DNA of 64,000 nucleotides from Breviolum minutum Mf 1.05b.01 (GCA_000507305.1 DF239266.1:1-64000); one strand, 5' to 3'. Counted from the stretch's first letter, positions 52,786 to 63,590 are shown. Notes: generated by a model not told the origin, from the letters alone. A program made the numbers and translations.

Positions 52786-52872
52786 CCAGGCTTCTACCAT
52801 CTGTGACTGGACCCAATCATACCAACACCATGTGGGCATGCCTTCCTCACGCAAAGTTCTAATGTTGCTTAA
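52786..52872 (-). CDS. Internal exon on the minus strand, unknown protein
   Basis: Minus-strand acceptor GATGACCTTACAG and donor TGG|GTAAAAGG are both good, and the 87 bases between are open in phase 0: LSNIRTLREEGMPTWCWYDW then VQSQMVEAW. Trp-rich. No family recognised. It is the best-supported minus-strand exon in the window. Confidence 0.5.
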
Positions 52873-52958
52873 CTGTAAGGTCATCCTGAAAGCAACGAGA
52901 GCCATGTCACAAGTTATTTGACAGAAATTAGACTTGACTTGGATTTGGAAGACCTTTT

Positions 52959-53068
52959 CTAGGTGGTGGCAAGTCAAATGCTTTTTAATGTTCACCCCGA
53001 AACTTGGGGAAATGATCCCAATTGGACGAGCATATGTTTCAACTGGGTGCAATCAAACCACCAACTAG
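52959..53068. mobile_element. GGTGGTTTC-family MITE
   Basis: CTAGGTGGTGGCAAGTCAAA at the left and CAAACCACCAACTAG at the right. Confidence 0.85.
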
Positions 53069-53172
53069 TTTTTGTTGACTCTTGCAAACCGCGTGACTTT
53101 TTGTGTGCACTGGACCGACATGTTATTCTTTTGCTTGTACACATGGGATCCATGGGGAATCTTATATCTATC

Positions 53173-53288
53173 TACACCCCCGAAGTTGAACAGCTCGCCC
53201 CTGAAAAATGATGGGACTGGAAGATTACCTGTCCTTTTGGGCTGGCTTATTTTCAGGGGTAAATTGTTGTTAAACTTCCAGGGAGTAC
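53173..53288. mobile_element. CTCCCTGAAACTAAC-related element
   Basis: CTACACCCCCGAAGTTGAAC at the left and AAACTTCCAGGGAGTA at the right; inner CCCCTGAAAAATGATGG pairs with TATTTTCAGGGG. Confidence 0.7.
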
Positions 53289-54044
53289 ATGAAAAAACCC
53301 ATTCAAAACAATCAATCTTATCAAACATTCAACAATCAACCAAGGGTTTATATGCCCATTATATCCCATTCTAACCCATAGGATTCCCATAGGAATGTTT
53401 TTTTTTCCTACATGAAAAAAACATGAATCGAAACAATCAACTGTAATCCATGGATCTGTAAATTGGATCCCCATGGATGCGATTGTGGCAAAATATGGAA
53501 TGAATACATGGTGTCTACGTTTTTCTGTTTAGAAGCTCCAGGGTCCTTGAATTTTTATGTCAACAATATCAACATGTTTTCCCCATAATATGTTTCCCTA
53601 TGTCATAGCCTAGTTGTATAAATAACGGTGTTCAATTACTGGCCAAAACAAAGACCAGCAACGTCTTCACGGAACTTCAAGTACTTACTTCTCAGCTAAA
53701 GGTTTTGGACGGTTCCAATTCATCAACAGTACCACTTGAGAGGTTTTTGCTACACTTCGCCAGCGCCTTGATGTAGAACCAATGTCTTCATGAAAAACCT
53801 CAACACAGCAAAGTCAACAAGAAAACATGCTGTCCAAAAATTGATCCTGTGGTTTTCTTGAGATGTTTTTCTTTTGAGATATGTTGTTCTATATGTATAT
53901 ATACACATGTTCTACTTATTAGATCTATTTACTAGCATCCAAACACAGAGACAAAGGAACAAAGAAACCAACAAAAAACACCATAACACACCTACACAGC
54001 TATCTCGACTCATTGACTGGTCACCCACGGTGGGACCGGTGATT
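53289..54044. other. No gene seen
   Basis: Unassigned sequence, with a short inverted pair near 53310-53460 (AACAATCAA and GGATCC-containing arms). Confidence 0.45.
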
Positions 54045-54131
54045 TTATTCGTCAACGGCCATGCCATGGGACAGCGTCTTTATTTGCTGGTGATCACTGT
54101 CCCTTTCCTGCGGTTCGGCGAAGTCTTTGAT
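54045..54131 (-). CDS. Candidate exon on the minus strand, strand uncertain
   Basis: Minus-strand acceptor GCCCTGATTAG, then IKDFAEPQERDSDHQQIKT and LSHGMAVDE to TAA, with G/C-biased third positions. The plus strand is also open. Confidence 0.25.
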   Translation of the reverse strand: MKDFAEPQERDSDHQQIKTLSHGMAVDE

Positions 54132-54201
54132 CTAATCAGGGCCCTATAATCCGTATGCTCCTTCGAATAATATGTTGCCTAGATTTACCCATCAAGACAG
54201 G

Positions 54202-54295
54202 TACCCTCCAGGAAACTAACATATCCCCCCTTGCGAAAAGGAAAATCATCTTGAAAAATGCCTTGGTAGGGTGATATGTTAGCTCCCTGGAGGGT
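54202..54295. mobile_element. TACCCTCCAGGGAAC-family MITE
   Basis: TACCCTCCAGGAAACTAACA at the left and TGTTAGCTCCCTGGAGGGTA at the right. Confidence 0.9.
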
Positions 54296-55236
54296 AACTG
54301 TTTTCGAGCTCTAGGCGCAAATATTTCCAGCAAGCATTTGGGGTAAGAAAAACTCCCTTCAACATTTTCATGTTAAACATGATGTTTTTGTCAAAGGAAA
54401 TCCTCTTTTTTCAAAGGGTGAAGGGCTGCTCCCATTTTTAGGGTTCTCTATACCTTCCCTGAAACTAAGAGCTAAAGATTCTCTGAAAATCCAAAAGTTG
54501 GAAGAGGAACTTACCCTTTAGCAAAGGGACCCAGCCTATTTTTTGTGGCCATGTTCAGTTTTTTTCTTTTTTGGGTGATTTGTTGGGTCCCTCCCATTGA
54601 CATATATCTGTGGACCTTTTTGCGCACATGTACATTGGAAAGATGTCAGATCCAAGACTGACATCGACTCAAGAGTGGTCAGATTCACTAATCATTGCGA
54701 CTTTAGCGGTGAGTAGCAATGCCAATTTTGGAACATTCAGAATACATACTAGATACCTAGAACCCAAATGACCCTCACTTCGATTGGAAAAGGCGTTGTT
54801 TTGGACGGTCGACCTTGAAAAATAAAGGTCAGCTGGGTTCTAGGTATATATAATACATTCATAATATTATCTTACATCTCCCCGGACCAGAAAGTTCTCA
54901 ATGACCTAGTACCACATGTAGCTAGCAAGATTACAAAAAGCCATGTCGAACTAGTACTAAATCGCCGTGCCCATCGTATCAGCAAAACTACACCCTTCAT
55001 AGGAACCAGCACTGCATTCATCTCAAGATTGACCCAATCCGCCCAAAAAATTGAGATTCCAATTACCATTTTTCCCCACGGGAAAAAGCATCCTCCTTTT
55101 CCGATCTTTTCCCTACCTTCGAGAGAGTTAGTAAGTGGATTTTAAACCCTATATATGTGTAGGTTCTAAAATTTGTAACTATAGAAGTATAAGGTTGATT
55201 TCGTCCCTTAAAATAGGTTATAAAACAACTTACTAT
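54296..55236. other. No supported gene
   Basis: One degraded CCCTGAAACTAA element begins near 54452; the rest is unassigned. Confidence 0.45.
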
Positions 55237-55367
55237 CCCTAAGAATCCGGTCGACCGGTCGACCCCTCCCGATCGAAGGAAGGATGTGTTGGATTCCAAT
55301 CCCATCCGAAAAGAGTAGGAGTTTAGGTATATAATCCCTTCCGAAAAGGACATATCTGGATCCTTAG
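55237..55367. mobile_element. CCCTAAGAATCC-family MITE
   Basis: CCCTAAGAATCCGGTCGACC at the left, with the GGTCGACC duplicated in tandem; right end CTGGATCCTTAG runs straight into the next element. Confidence 0.8.
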
Positions 55368-55422
55368 CTAGGTGGTGGTTTCAAATATTTTTTTTTTCAA
55401 ATGGGTTGAAACCACCAACCAG
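55368..55422. mobile_element. GGTGGTTTC-family minimal form, 55 bp
   Basis: CTAGGTGGTGGTTTCAAAT and ATGGGTTGAAACCACCAACC with almost the whole interior deleted. Confidence 0.9.
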
Positions 55423-55595
55423 TTAGGTATTTGCTTACGATCACCACCCAAGTTTGGTGTGGCACCTTGCCATGACGAGGTGTTGGTCTTGTTCATTGTG
55501 GCACTTCTTCGAGAGAATTACCTCTCAGGTTCCGCTGTTGTTTTTCTGCTGGGAAAAAAAAACAGCTTCCCCAACAAGGGTGGTAGGTGGTAGGT

Positions 55596-55733
55596 ACTTA
55601 GAGGTTCAGGATACTTAGTAACTGGCTAGTATGTAGGTTTATAACCCTAGGATTTGGGGGACATATAACCCACTTATAGGGGTTATAACCCTGGTTACTA
55701 TCCACTTACTAAGTATCCTGAACCTCTAAGTAG
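55596..55733. mobile_element. Near-perfect palindrome, ACTTAGAGGTTCAGGATAC
   Basis: TACTTAGAGGTTCAGGATAC at the left is matched exactly by the right arm, followed by TTAGTAA and TTACTAA. The only copy seen. Confidence 0.85.
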
Positions 55734-55812
55734 TGAATCGTATAGGGAAATCAAAAGTCAGATTGATGGAAAAACGATGGATGATGATGACATTTCCCTA
55801 AAACAACGGTGG

Positions 55813-55942
55813 TACAAGAAGGGGCCCCCCTAGTTCTAAGGTAGTTAAAACCCCAACAAACCCTATGAAAAACCATGGTTGTAAATGGGTATAACTAGGG
55901 ATAAATCCACGAAAATAGTAGTTAGGGGGCCCCTTCTTGTAG
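55813..55942. mobile_element. CAAGAAGGGGCCCCC-family MITE
   Basis: TACAAGAAGGGGCCCCCCTA at the left and GGGGCCCCTTCTTGTA at the right; inserted in the opposite orientation to 20825. Confidence 0.9.
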
Positions 55943-55984
55943 GTGCTGTATGTTTTTTTTGCATATGCCGGAAGAATGCCAGAC

Positions 55985-56096
55985 CCTGCCCGATCGAAGG
56001 AAGGATGTTTTTGGGAAACCTAATCCCATCTGAAAAGAATAGGAATGGATCGCTGTATTTTCCGGATTCTTAGGACATACCTGGATTCTTAGGGAA
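55985..56096. mobile_element. CCCTAAGAATCC-family element, left end truncated
   Basis: CCTGCCCGATCGAAGGAAGG inside and CCTGGATTCTTAGGG at the right. Confidence 0.7.
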
Positions 56097-56592
56097 AGGG
56101 TGGTGGTGGTGGTGTCATGTAAAATTTGCTTCAATAAAACACATGTCGATATGTTTATGTTGTTTGTCGATGAACAACATGTGTTTATGCGCATATTAAC
56201 TTACATCAGAGATAATTCAGTGATAGCAAACAAATTGAAAAAAAAACAAAAAAATATTGGGAATTGGTTTTGCACCAGATTTCGACTAGGATGACGCGTC
56301 ACCCTCAGAAATGTGCATTCTCTTGAATCGGGCATGAGGACCTCTCTTCCTAAATCTCAAAAAATGTGACCGTAACCGACTATGAAATCCACGGTTGGTT
56401 ACTACGGATGCTTATAAATGGCTTATCATCATCCCTATAACCCCAAACATCCAAACACCTCCTGCAAACCTACCTAAAGAAACAGATGTCAGGGATTGTC
56501 AGGGAGTAGGAATATTACGTATAATACCCTTTTTTTGTCCCCGCAAAGGGTATATTTTCATCAGTAAACTGGGTGATTTTCTCATATGCCTG

Positions 56593-56727
56593 CTTGGATG
56601 TCCTGTTGGAAGTTAGGATCAATGGTTAGTAAAGGTCACCTACCTATAAATGGGATATTTCCTGGGGTGAAATCACCCGCTGATCCTAACCATTGATCCT
56701 AAATTCCGTCCCGGGACATCCAAGTGG
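56593..56727. mobile_element. GGATCAATGGTTAG-family MITE
   Basis: CTTGGATGTCCTGTTGGAAG at the left and CCCGGGACATCCAAG at the right. Confidence 0.85.
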
Positions 56728-57743
56728 GTAAAGGTTCAACCAGAAACTGATCCCCTTTTCCAGCCTACAAAGTGGGCCGTTTAAAACCACTGAGGGAAGT
56801 AGGGCGGTCAGGTTTTTTTTAGGGGTGAAAAAGAGGGTCCCATTTACAACAACGGCCATTCATAGGGCTTATAATTCCATTTGCAACTAAGTAGGGGCCC
56901 ACGTGGTACATGGATGACTGATATTTTTGGTTTTCATGAAAGTAAATATGCAATCGTCCCTCGGATCTTGAAGGAGATTTTCATTCTCAATGTAGCCTAT
57001 TCAATTTTGAGATCCACTGAGAAATTTTGTCAGGCCAACTACGATCACCTGCTAGTTAGTTGGTAGTTTGGATTCCTGGGATCCCCAAAAATGAAAGGAA
57101 TGATTACTTAGGGGTACCCCGATTCGAATCCCAAACCACCGGGCCCCAAACCACCAATGAACCATTAGCTGATACGAATTCCAAACTGCTTCTATATGGT
57201 GTTGTTTTCATATAGCAGCTTGAACAGAGATGATGTGATTTCCCTCAACCAACCAACACATCACACATGACACTACTACAAGTCTTCCTTGGGACTCATC
57301 CCACCATCCCACTCACAACTTCCACGCTGTTTGCAGCGCAGGTTGTAGCCGTTTTTTTGTGGTCCAGTTTCATCAACCACATTTATATCATGCTCGAGCC
57401 GAGGTGTTTTTTTTCCAGGGAAACGGGGAATAAAACTGGTCAAATTTTGGTTCTTTGTTCCCTTGAAAGGGAGTGGTTTTGCTTGATGTCATGTTTGCCA
57501 ACACATGGACGAAACTGAAAAGACATGTGTGTTTGAATTTATAGCAACCTACCTTGTGATTGACAGCATTTTTCAACAAACGTATAGAGATATATAGATA
57601 TGTATATATGTATTTAGATATTTATATATATATATATGTATGTGTGTGTGTCACATGTTTGTTGAGCTACTTTTCCTATCCGAAACAATCATGTGCAAGC
57701 AGTGTATTCAATGAATGAATATGGGATATCTCCAAGACTCCAG
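56728..57743. other. No supported gene
   Basis: Contains a degraded GGGGCCC element (to about 56910) and a TA/TG tract at 57585-57650. The frame 57267-57518 has a hydrophobic start but no splice support. Confidence 0.45.
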
Positions 57744-57844
57744 GATTCTTTTCCTTGAAGAATGGAGCCAAACAGCCACATCAGAAAAGCTTAACTGGAA
57801 GACCATTCGACATCTTGGTAGTAGATGCTATGATTATGTGGAAG
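57744..57844 (+). CDS. Exon, probably of the sulfotransferase-like gene
   Basis: Acceptor CAAGACTCCAG and donor GAAG|GTATGT enclose an open stretch ILFLEEWSQTATSEKLNWK then TIRHLGSRCYDYVE. Good splice signals on both sides and protein-like sequence. It has no signature of its own; I link it to the exons downstream only by strand and proximity. Confidence 0.45.
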
Positions 57845-58177
57845 GTATGTATACTAGGTGAACAAGCACAGCTGGCAAGAAAAATTGTCCCATCGAAAAA
57901 ATTGACCGATTTCCAAGTAGCTTAAACAAGTGCTTCTAGTGAGTTGTACCTTCAAGAGTCAACACGTAACAAATTCACACCGAGTTTATTTCTGCAGTCA
58001 ATGTCTACCAAGAACAGATCTGCCTTGTATAATTATACCTCCCCCCCAAAAGAACAGAATCATACACTATACATACGTCATGGATTTTTGCAACATATCT
58101 TCTCATATAAGGCATTTGTAAACATGGCCAACTAACAAATCATACCAAAATCCTTCACTTTGCTGCCACCCTTGCAG

Positions 58178-58321
58178 GCCTATGTCCTGGGAAACTCCCG
58201 TACGGATCCACCCTCATTGGCGCCTGGGCGCCCGTCCATCGTCACCACAGTTCCTGCGGAAATTCCAGTGGAACCGACGCTGGCACCAGCACCAGCACCA
58301 GAGAAGCCTCAGTTCAAAGCG
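58178..58321 (+). CDS. Pro-rich linker exon upstream of the sulfotransferase-like domain
   Basis: Acceptor CCACCCTTGCAG and donor GCG|GTAAAA. In the preferred frame the 48 codons read AYVLGNSRTDPPSLAPGRP, then VPAEIPVEPTLAPAPAPEK. That is the kind of linker expected between a membrane anchor and a lumenal catalytic domain. A second frame (LCPGKLPYGSTLIGAW) is also open and would fit the phase of the previous exon better, so the frame is not settled. Confidence 0.45.
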
Positions 58322-58637
58322 GTAAAACGCTTGGCATTTGCGCGCTTTCCAAAGACACTTTGATTTGGTCCTTTAGAGTCGCTTTTTTTTTCGTTGTTTT
58401 GTTTGGGGACCCAAAAAAAGGTCCCACAGGTCCCAAAATCAATGCGTGGGGTTTCCTCAGGATCTATACCCCTGGAAGGCCAATTTTGCATACTTGGTTA
58501 TAACTTTGTTTTAAAAAAACATGATTTTTCAGGGGTACGGGTTTATCATCATCCAAAAAGGAACCCACCATTGGTTGGTAGGGCAAATAATATTTGGGTA
58601 TAGTTTAGAGTGTTTTTATGCGGGTATTCCTACACCA

Positions 58638-58766
58638 CCTTAAGAATCCAAACCCCTCCGTAGGTCCGTAGCATTGATGGTCGAAACATCCCATCCCCAG
58701 GTCATAGGAAAATATAGATAGGTGTGTAATCCCTTCCGTATAGGACATACAAATGGATTCTTGGGG
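58638..58766. mobile_element. CCCTAAGAATCC-family MITE, divergent
   Basis: CCTTAAGAATCCAAACCCC at the left and AATGGATTCTTGGGG at the right. Confidence 0.7.
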
Positions 58767-59434
58767 CCATACATTCAGTGTTTGGGTCTGTGGACCGCCT
58801 GCAGTTTACGTCAAAAACTCCAACGGGGCCGTATTTAGTGGGAACTCCAAGGCCCATAAGTTTGAGAAGGAGGAGGGGAGTTTCAAAACGCTACAAGAAT
58901 GCCAATAGGATTTATGCAATATGTTTACTACGTGAGATCCATAAAATTCATCCATCCATGTAGTTAGAGATACCTTTGTTGGGTCCTATAGGATCAAAAT
59001 TTTCGGTCGCAAGTTTGTTGCAACACCATTCTTTTTGTTTGAGTATGTTCTATTTAGGTTGTTTCAATTTTGGCAGTTTGGTCTGTACAGGTAATTTGTT
59101 AAATAAAAAACACCTGCACAATTCAAGGTGGTTGGTAGCATGTTGGTAACATATTTCCCGCTGTAACGCAACAATATACACTGGTATACAACAGGCATTT
59201 TTCCTGACAACAAATGGGCAGGAAATATGTTCTGTTGTGACGTTTCTCAAGGTACATAGGGAATTTGCTGGGGGCCCCTTGGGATCGTAGCCCCTCATAC
59301 ACCTAAGACACCCCATATACACCTTATAATAGTGGGTATTCATTGGGTATATCATCCCCTTTTAAGGGCTCCAACCGGGGGTTCATCAGCTAGGGTATAC
59401 CATCCCAAGCTGTTTGTTTGGGTGGGTTTTTCAG

Positions 59435-59507
59435 GACCGGAAGCCGCTACGCCATCCAGAAGTTGCGCGCTGTCCTTGGGAAGGACCATCTTGGAGATGT
59501 GGGCATG
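59435..59507 (+). CDS. Exon with sulfotransferase N-terminal motif
   Basis: Acceptor GGGTTTTTCAG and donor ATG|GTATCT. The product TGSRYAIQKLRAVLGKD fits the strand-loop-helix near the start of many sulfotransferases, where K-T-G-(S/T) binds the 5'-phosphosulfate of PAPS and a helix follows. The preceding Pro-Lys would come from the upstream exon. The catalytic call depends on the exon at 61123. Confidence 0.45.
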
Positions 59508-59516
59508 GTATCTACA

Positions 59517-59605
59517 CCCTAAGAATCCAGGACTATCCTGAGATATCCTGAGGATGGGATTCGAACCCTGAATACCCCTCTAGGAAAGGGTTTGGATTCT
59601 CAGGG
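59517..59605. mobile_element. CCCTAAGAATCC-family MITE, short
   Basis: CCCTAAGAATCCAGGACTA at the left and GTTTGGATTCTCAGGG at the right; starts only 10 bases after the preceding exon. Confidence 0.8.
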
Positions 59606-59800
59606 ACAAGATGATTTGCCAAACAAAAAGACAAAATATAAGATAATGGTCATGTCATCCTGGTGGTGACGAAGTATCCAGCATCCTGGGAGGGAGATCC
59701 AGTCATAAGTGATGCTTTGGATCCGTGAATTTTCCTCATTTCGAAGCTGCTGCAAGTAGATAAGCTCAGATAGGTATATAGATTCGCCCTAGATATCCAG

Positions 59801-59945
59801 GTGAGCAATGAAAAAAAACCTGGTTGTTTAGGTTGTATAGGGGATTATACTACCCAATATATGAGGATTTTTATAAGCCAATATAAGGATCCCTATAAAC
59901 CAACATGTATAATGGAAAGTAGGAGTTTTTTTTTTTCGTAGCTCA
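59801..59945. mobile_element. GAGCAATGAAAAAA-family element
   Basis: GTGAGCAATGAAAAAAAACC at the left and TTTTTTTCGTAGCTCA at the right. Confidence 0.75.
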
Positions 59946-60356
59946 GGTGAATACCTCCTGAGGTGAGTTTGGTGCTTGATTGGTATATTTCTTTAAAGGA
60001 TCCAGTCATTCATACCTTGCCAGCAGGCGGCCAATGGGATGTCTAGGGGATGTGACAAAATCAGCCCAAGAAAAATGGCTTAGATATGGACCTCCATGGC
60101 TTAGNTGGCTTAGATATTTGCCTCCATGGCTTAGATATGGAAATGGTTTTCAACGTAAATTTACCCACCCTAAGAACTACTGTAACATATCCCAACCAAC
60201 CGGGAAGTTCGGAAAATCATCGACTCAAAGTGGTGACGGCTTTGATGGGATATACATATAATATTTATATATATATATATGTGATCGTTCCCTGGAGGGT
60301 AATCTGCAGTCTCATAAGGCGCACTAAATACCCATAGGATTCATGCATGGTATATT

Positions 60357-60461
60357 TACCATGAGTCCCAAAACCGTGAAAAATAACGGTTTTGGCCACC
60401 TACAAAGCAGGTTATTTACCATAAAAACCTCTAAACATGTAGGTTTTGGGGGCTCATGGTA
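60357..60461. mobile_element. TACCATGAGCCCCC-family MITE
   Basis: TACCATGAGTCCCAAAACC at the left and TTTTGGGGGCTCATGGTA at the right. Confidence 0.85.
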
Positions 60462-60630
60462 CCCACAGTTACCATATTTTACCAACCAAATGTGGGTATA
60501 GATATACCATACATGGATGTTTTTTCTTTTTCGTCCTTGGATGGGAGGGAAAGGGCCCAGGGATTCCCCAAACGTGTGAGGGTCCCATTTCTTTTTGCCA
60601 TAAGTAAGGTTCGGAAGCTATGGGAAGTAT

Positions 60631-60739
60631 ATATGGTGGTTCCCTAAAATGATGGTACCCAACAACCATGGTTTTTCCTGCTCCAAATGATCATTTTGGG
60701 GTGCTTTGGGGGTACCACCATTTAAGGAAACACCCATAT
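60631..60739. mobile_element. GGTGTTTCC-family MITE, divergent
   Basis: ATATGGTGGTTCCCTAAAAT at the left and TTAAGGAAACACCCATAT at the right. Confidence 0.75.
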
Positions 60740-60907
60740 GGCTCCCGCAAAAAATGGGAATGAGGGTCCCACTTTTCGGCAGGTTGTTCTTGTGGTATTC
60801 CTTACAAGGTGGGGACGCCCCACGATCACTTTTGGGGTGAAATAACATAACCTACTGATTTTTATGTTCGGCCATTTATAATGTTTTTTTTCACTCCTTT
60901 TTTAATT

Positions 60908-61023
60908 ATATGGGTGTTTCCAAAAATAGATGTACCCCAAAATGGATGGTGAAAATGAGGGAAAAACCCTATTAGAATTGATGATTTGGGGGGTGTTTCC
61001 CTATTTTTGGAAAAACACCCACA
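60908..61023. mobile_element. GGTGTTTCC-family MITE
   Basis: ATATGGGTGTTTCCAAAAAT at the left and TTTTTGGAAAAACACCCACAT at the right, trimmed by one base. Confidence 0.85.
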
Positions 61024-61122
61024 TGGGCATATTTACCTACATGAAAAAACAGGGAAACAAAATAGGATTGTAGGGTTAATTCCTTTCAAAACGGACATAC
61101 AAACGGATCCTTAGGGAGTTAG

Positions 61123-61282
61123 GCGCCTTCCTTGAAGATTGGATTTGCCGTACTTTGTCACCAATCTTCGGAGCGAACTCCCAGGACTTCCTGATCATTC
61201 CCGAGGCGGTACCTCTTCACCGTTATTCGGCCCTCACCGAGGATGCCTTTGTGATTGGTTCTGTACGAAATCCCTGCGAAGG
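61123..61282 (+). CDS. Exon with sulfotransferase 3'-phosphate-binding motif
   Basis: Acceptor TAGGGAGTTAG and donor GAAGG|GTAACT. The open frame, strongly G/C-biased at third positions, reads AFLEDWICRTLSPIFGANSQ, then FLIIPEAVPLHRYSALTED, then FVIGSVRNPCE. The last block is the hallmark V-R-(N/D)-P-x-x-R strand of sulfotransferases that binds the 3'-phosphate of PAPS; the Arg would come from the next exon, perhaps outside the window. The phase differs from the end of the 59435 exon, so at least one further exon lies between. The enzyme would move sulfate to a glycan or small molecule in the secretory pathway; substrate unknown. Confidence 0.5.
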
Positions 61283-61356
61283 GTAACTTGGCATTGATTT
61301 TTTTTGGTGGTGAGATATGGGGGTTTTAAAGAATTCGAATCTAGAGTGTCATCCCT

Positions 61357-61477
61357 ACTTGGTGGCTCATGGTAGTCAGTATCTATAGTTAGTAAGTTGG
61401 GTTATAACTTATAACCCTATTGAGGTGACGAATTTCAACCAACTTACAGGGGTTAATTACCACGAGCTACCAAGTAG
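61357..61477. mobile_element. CTTGGTGGCTCATGG-family MITE
   Basis: ACTTGGTGGCTCATGGTAGT at the left and CCACGAGCTACCAAGTA at the right. Confidence 0.85.
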
Positions 61478-62298
61478 ACGTCCAAAGACCTGAGGATTTC
61501 CCAAAACATAGAAGATGAGAGCCTAAAGAGCAGGTATAAGTATGGTTCCATAACTCCACTCATGAGCTTTGTAACTCAATTACCCATGTAGAAGATGACT
61601 TATATATAGGGCCCATAATACAACATTTACAACGATAGTAGGGGCCCCATCTTGTTATGGGTGTTGAAAAAAATGGTAGTCTAAGAGTGTGATCCGTTGA
61701 CATCCAAACACCTGACAACTTCTTGCAAGCAAATACCTTTCATTTGAGGAGGTATTCGCCTGCCTGGAACGCCAAGTGTCCTATTTTTTTAGGCAGCTTT
61801 ACCCCTAAAACCAGCAACTATTGCCTTAAAAATAGTGAACTTGGCTTTCCAGGTGGATGATTTTTGTTGGGCATATTAAAGGACGTGATGTTTTTTCCCG
61901 AAAAAAAAAGTCATGTCACATCGCAACTTTGCAGCCTTTAGAAATCATGGATGCTTGGAAGACTAGACAATTTGTGTTTGTCCTTAGTGCAACAACAAAA
62001 TCCAGGTGCTTCTGCACCAACCTGCGGTCTTATACATACATAATATGGTTATCATGATATGTTAGTTTCGGGGAGTATAGAGCTATATGATCTTAAAATT
62101 TGAGGATAGAATTGGAACCCTATACCATAATCCTCCATAATCCTTATTCGATTGGGAAGGGATTGGATTCTTGACCTATAACGTTGGATTCATAAAAGAT
62201 TTGCACATGGAGCTCCAAGCACGTTAACCTGACGACATTTGTTCTGGGGGATTGGCTTTACATCGCAGGAAAAAACACATATACCGACCTTGTATCAC

Positions 62299-62387
62299 TA
62301 GACATCCAAACACCTGCTGAAAAGGTATTTGGACCCCAAACATATACCTAAAACACCAAACCTCAGGAGGTATTTGGATGTCTATAG
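62299..62387. mobile_element. Palindrome, AGACATCCAAACACC
   Basis: TAGACATCCAAACACCT at the left and GGTATTTGGATGTCTA at the right; resembles the interior of the CCCTAGTCTTCC family. Confidence 0.7.
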
Positions 62388-62641
62388 GGTAGTTGATGTA
62401 CTTGTTTTCTAATGAACAAATGGAGGAACATATTTGTTTCAACCAGGATACTTCAAACCACCAACATTTTAGAGAATGTCTTGTTTGCAAAGTGTGTTTT
62501 CCGATTTTGTTGGATGAATGGTTGATTCGAGTCCCCTGGAAGTTCAACCATTGGTTTTGTCTGTTTTTGTTCCCAATCCGAATTATTTATCAAGTAAACA
62601 GGAAGCATTTATATAACTATCATCCAAAAGGAAGCACCATT

Positions 62642-62740
62642 CAAGGTGGTGGTTTCAAATATTTTTCATTTTCACCTCTACTTGGGGAAAGATTCCCATT
62701 TTGACTAATATTTTTCAAGAGGGTTGAAACCACCAACCTG
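62642..62740. mobile_element. GGTGGTTTC-family MITE
   Basis: AAGGTGGTGGTTTCAAATAT at the left and GTTGAAACCACCAACC at the right. The flanking ATTATTTATCAAGTAAACAGG and ATCCAAAAGGAAGC are present on both sides. Confidence 0.85.
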
Positions 62741-63507
62741 CGAATTATTAATCAAGTAAACAGGAAGCATTTAATTATCATCCAAAAGGAAGCTTCATTG
62801 TTTTTGAAATGTTGGTTGATTTCATGTTTCGTGGATCTTTGATTTCCGAACAGCTTTGCGGTAAGATCGGATCCAACTTAAGCAATGATTGGATGCGCAG
62901 TGACTCAGGGATGATTTGTGTGTATGGTCCTCTTAGTCCTATTATAGTTTAAGGGGGGTAACTGATGTACATACTACATAGGTTCAGGTCTATTTATCTA
63001 CAAAACTGGGTAGTACTTGAGGGGATATCGGATTTGGTCCAATTTGCACCAGCATTCATGAGTAGCAGTTCCCAGGGTATCCAAACTGGGTATTTGTTTT
63101 GCGTATTAATGTAGCCCATATGCTTCATGTATATGGGTCTAAACTCCCATTATTTCTAAGAGATGGTCATCAACCGAATGGTAGGGTTTTATATACCTAT
63201 TACAGGGATTCCCTATTAAAGGTGGGATTACCATCCCCAACATAAGGAGTTTTAGACCCTGGCGCATATGCTCCATGTATATGAATATTTACATCAATTT
63301 ACCATATAGAAATCAACCATCCATGTGGGTAAATGTACCAATGTACCATTTTCCAATGGATCCATAATGGGAATGTAGGTGACATGTTCATAGCAACATC
63401 TATTTTTGTGGCCGGTGTGGTGAAAAAACCCTACAAATCAACCACATGTAAAAAAACAACAACAAAAATCCATGTAGTGAAAATTTCCATCCCAACTCAA
63501 TAGTGAT
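62741..63507. other. No gene seen
   Basis: Starts with a second copy of the short sequence that precedes the MITE at 62642. Degraded CCATGGGACTGG-type arms lie near 63240-63365. Confidence 0.5.
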
Positions 63508-63590
63508 ATATGCCAATTGGGTGAATATATATATATATACATATCCCCAACCACCTATTATGAAGGGAACCAGAAACAACTATTGACCAA
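63508..63590. mobile_element. TTCTGGTTCCC-family fragment
   Basis: ATATGCCAATTGGGTGA to GGGAACCAGAAACAACTATT matches the right half of 32008-32160. Confidence 0.7.
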
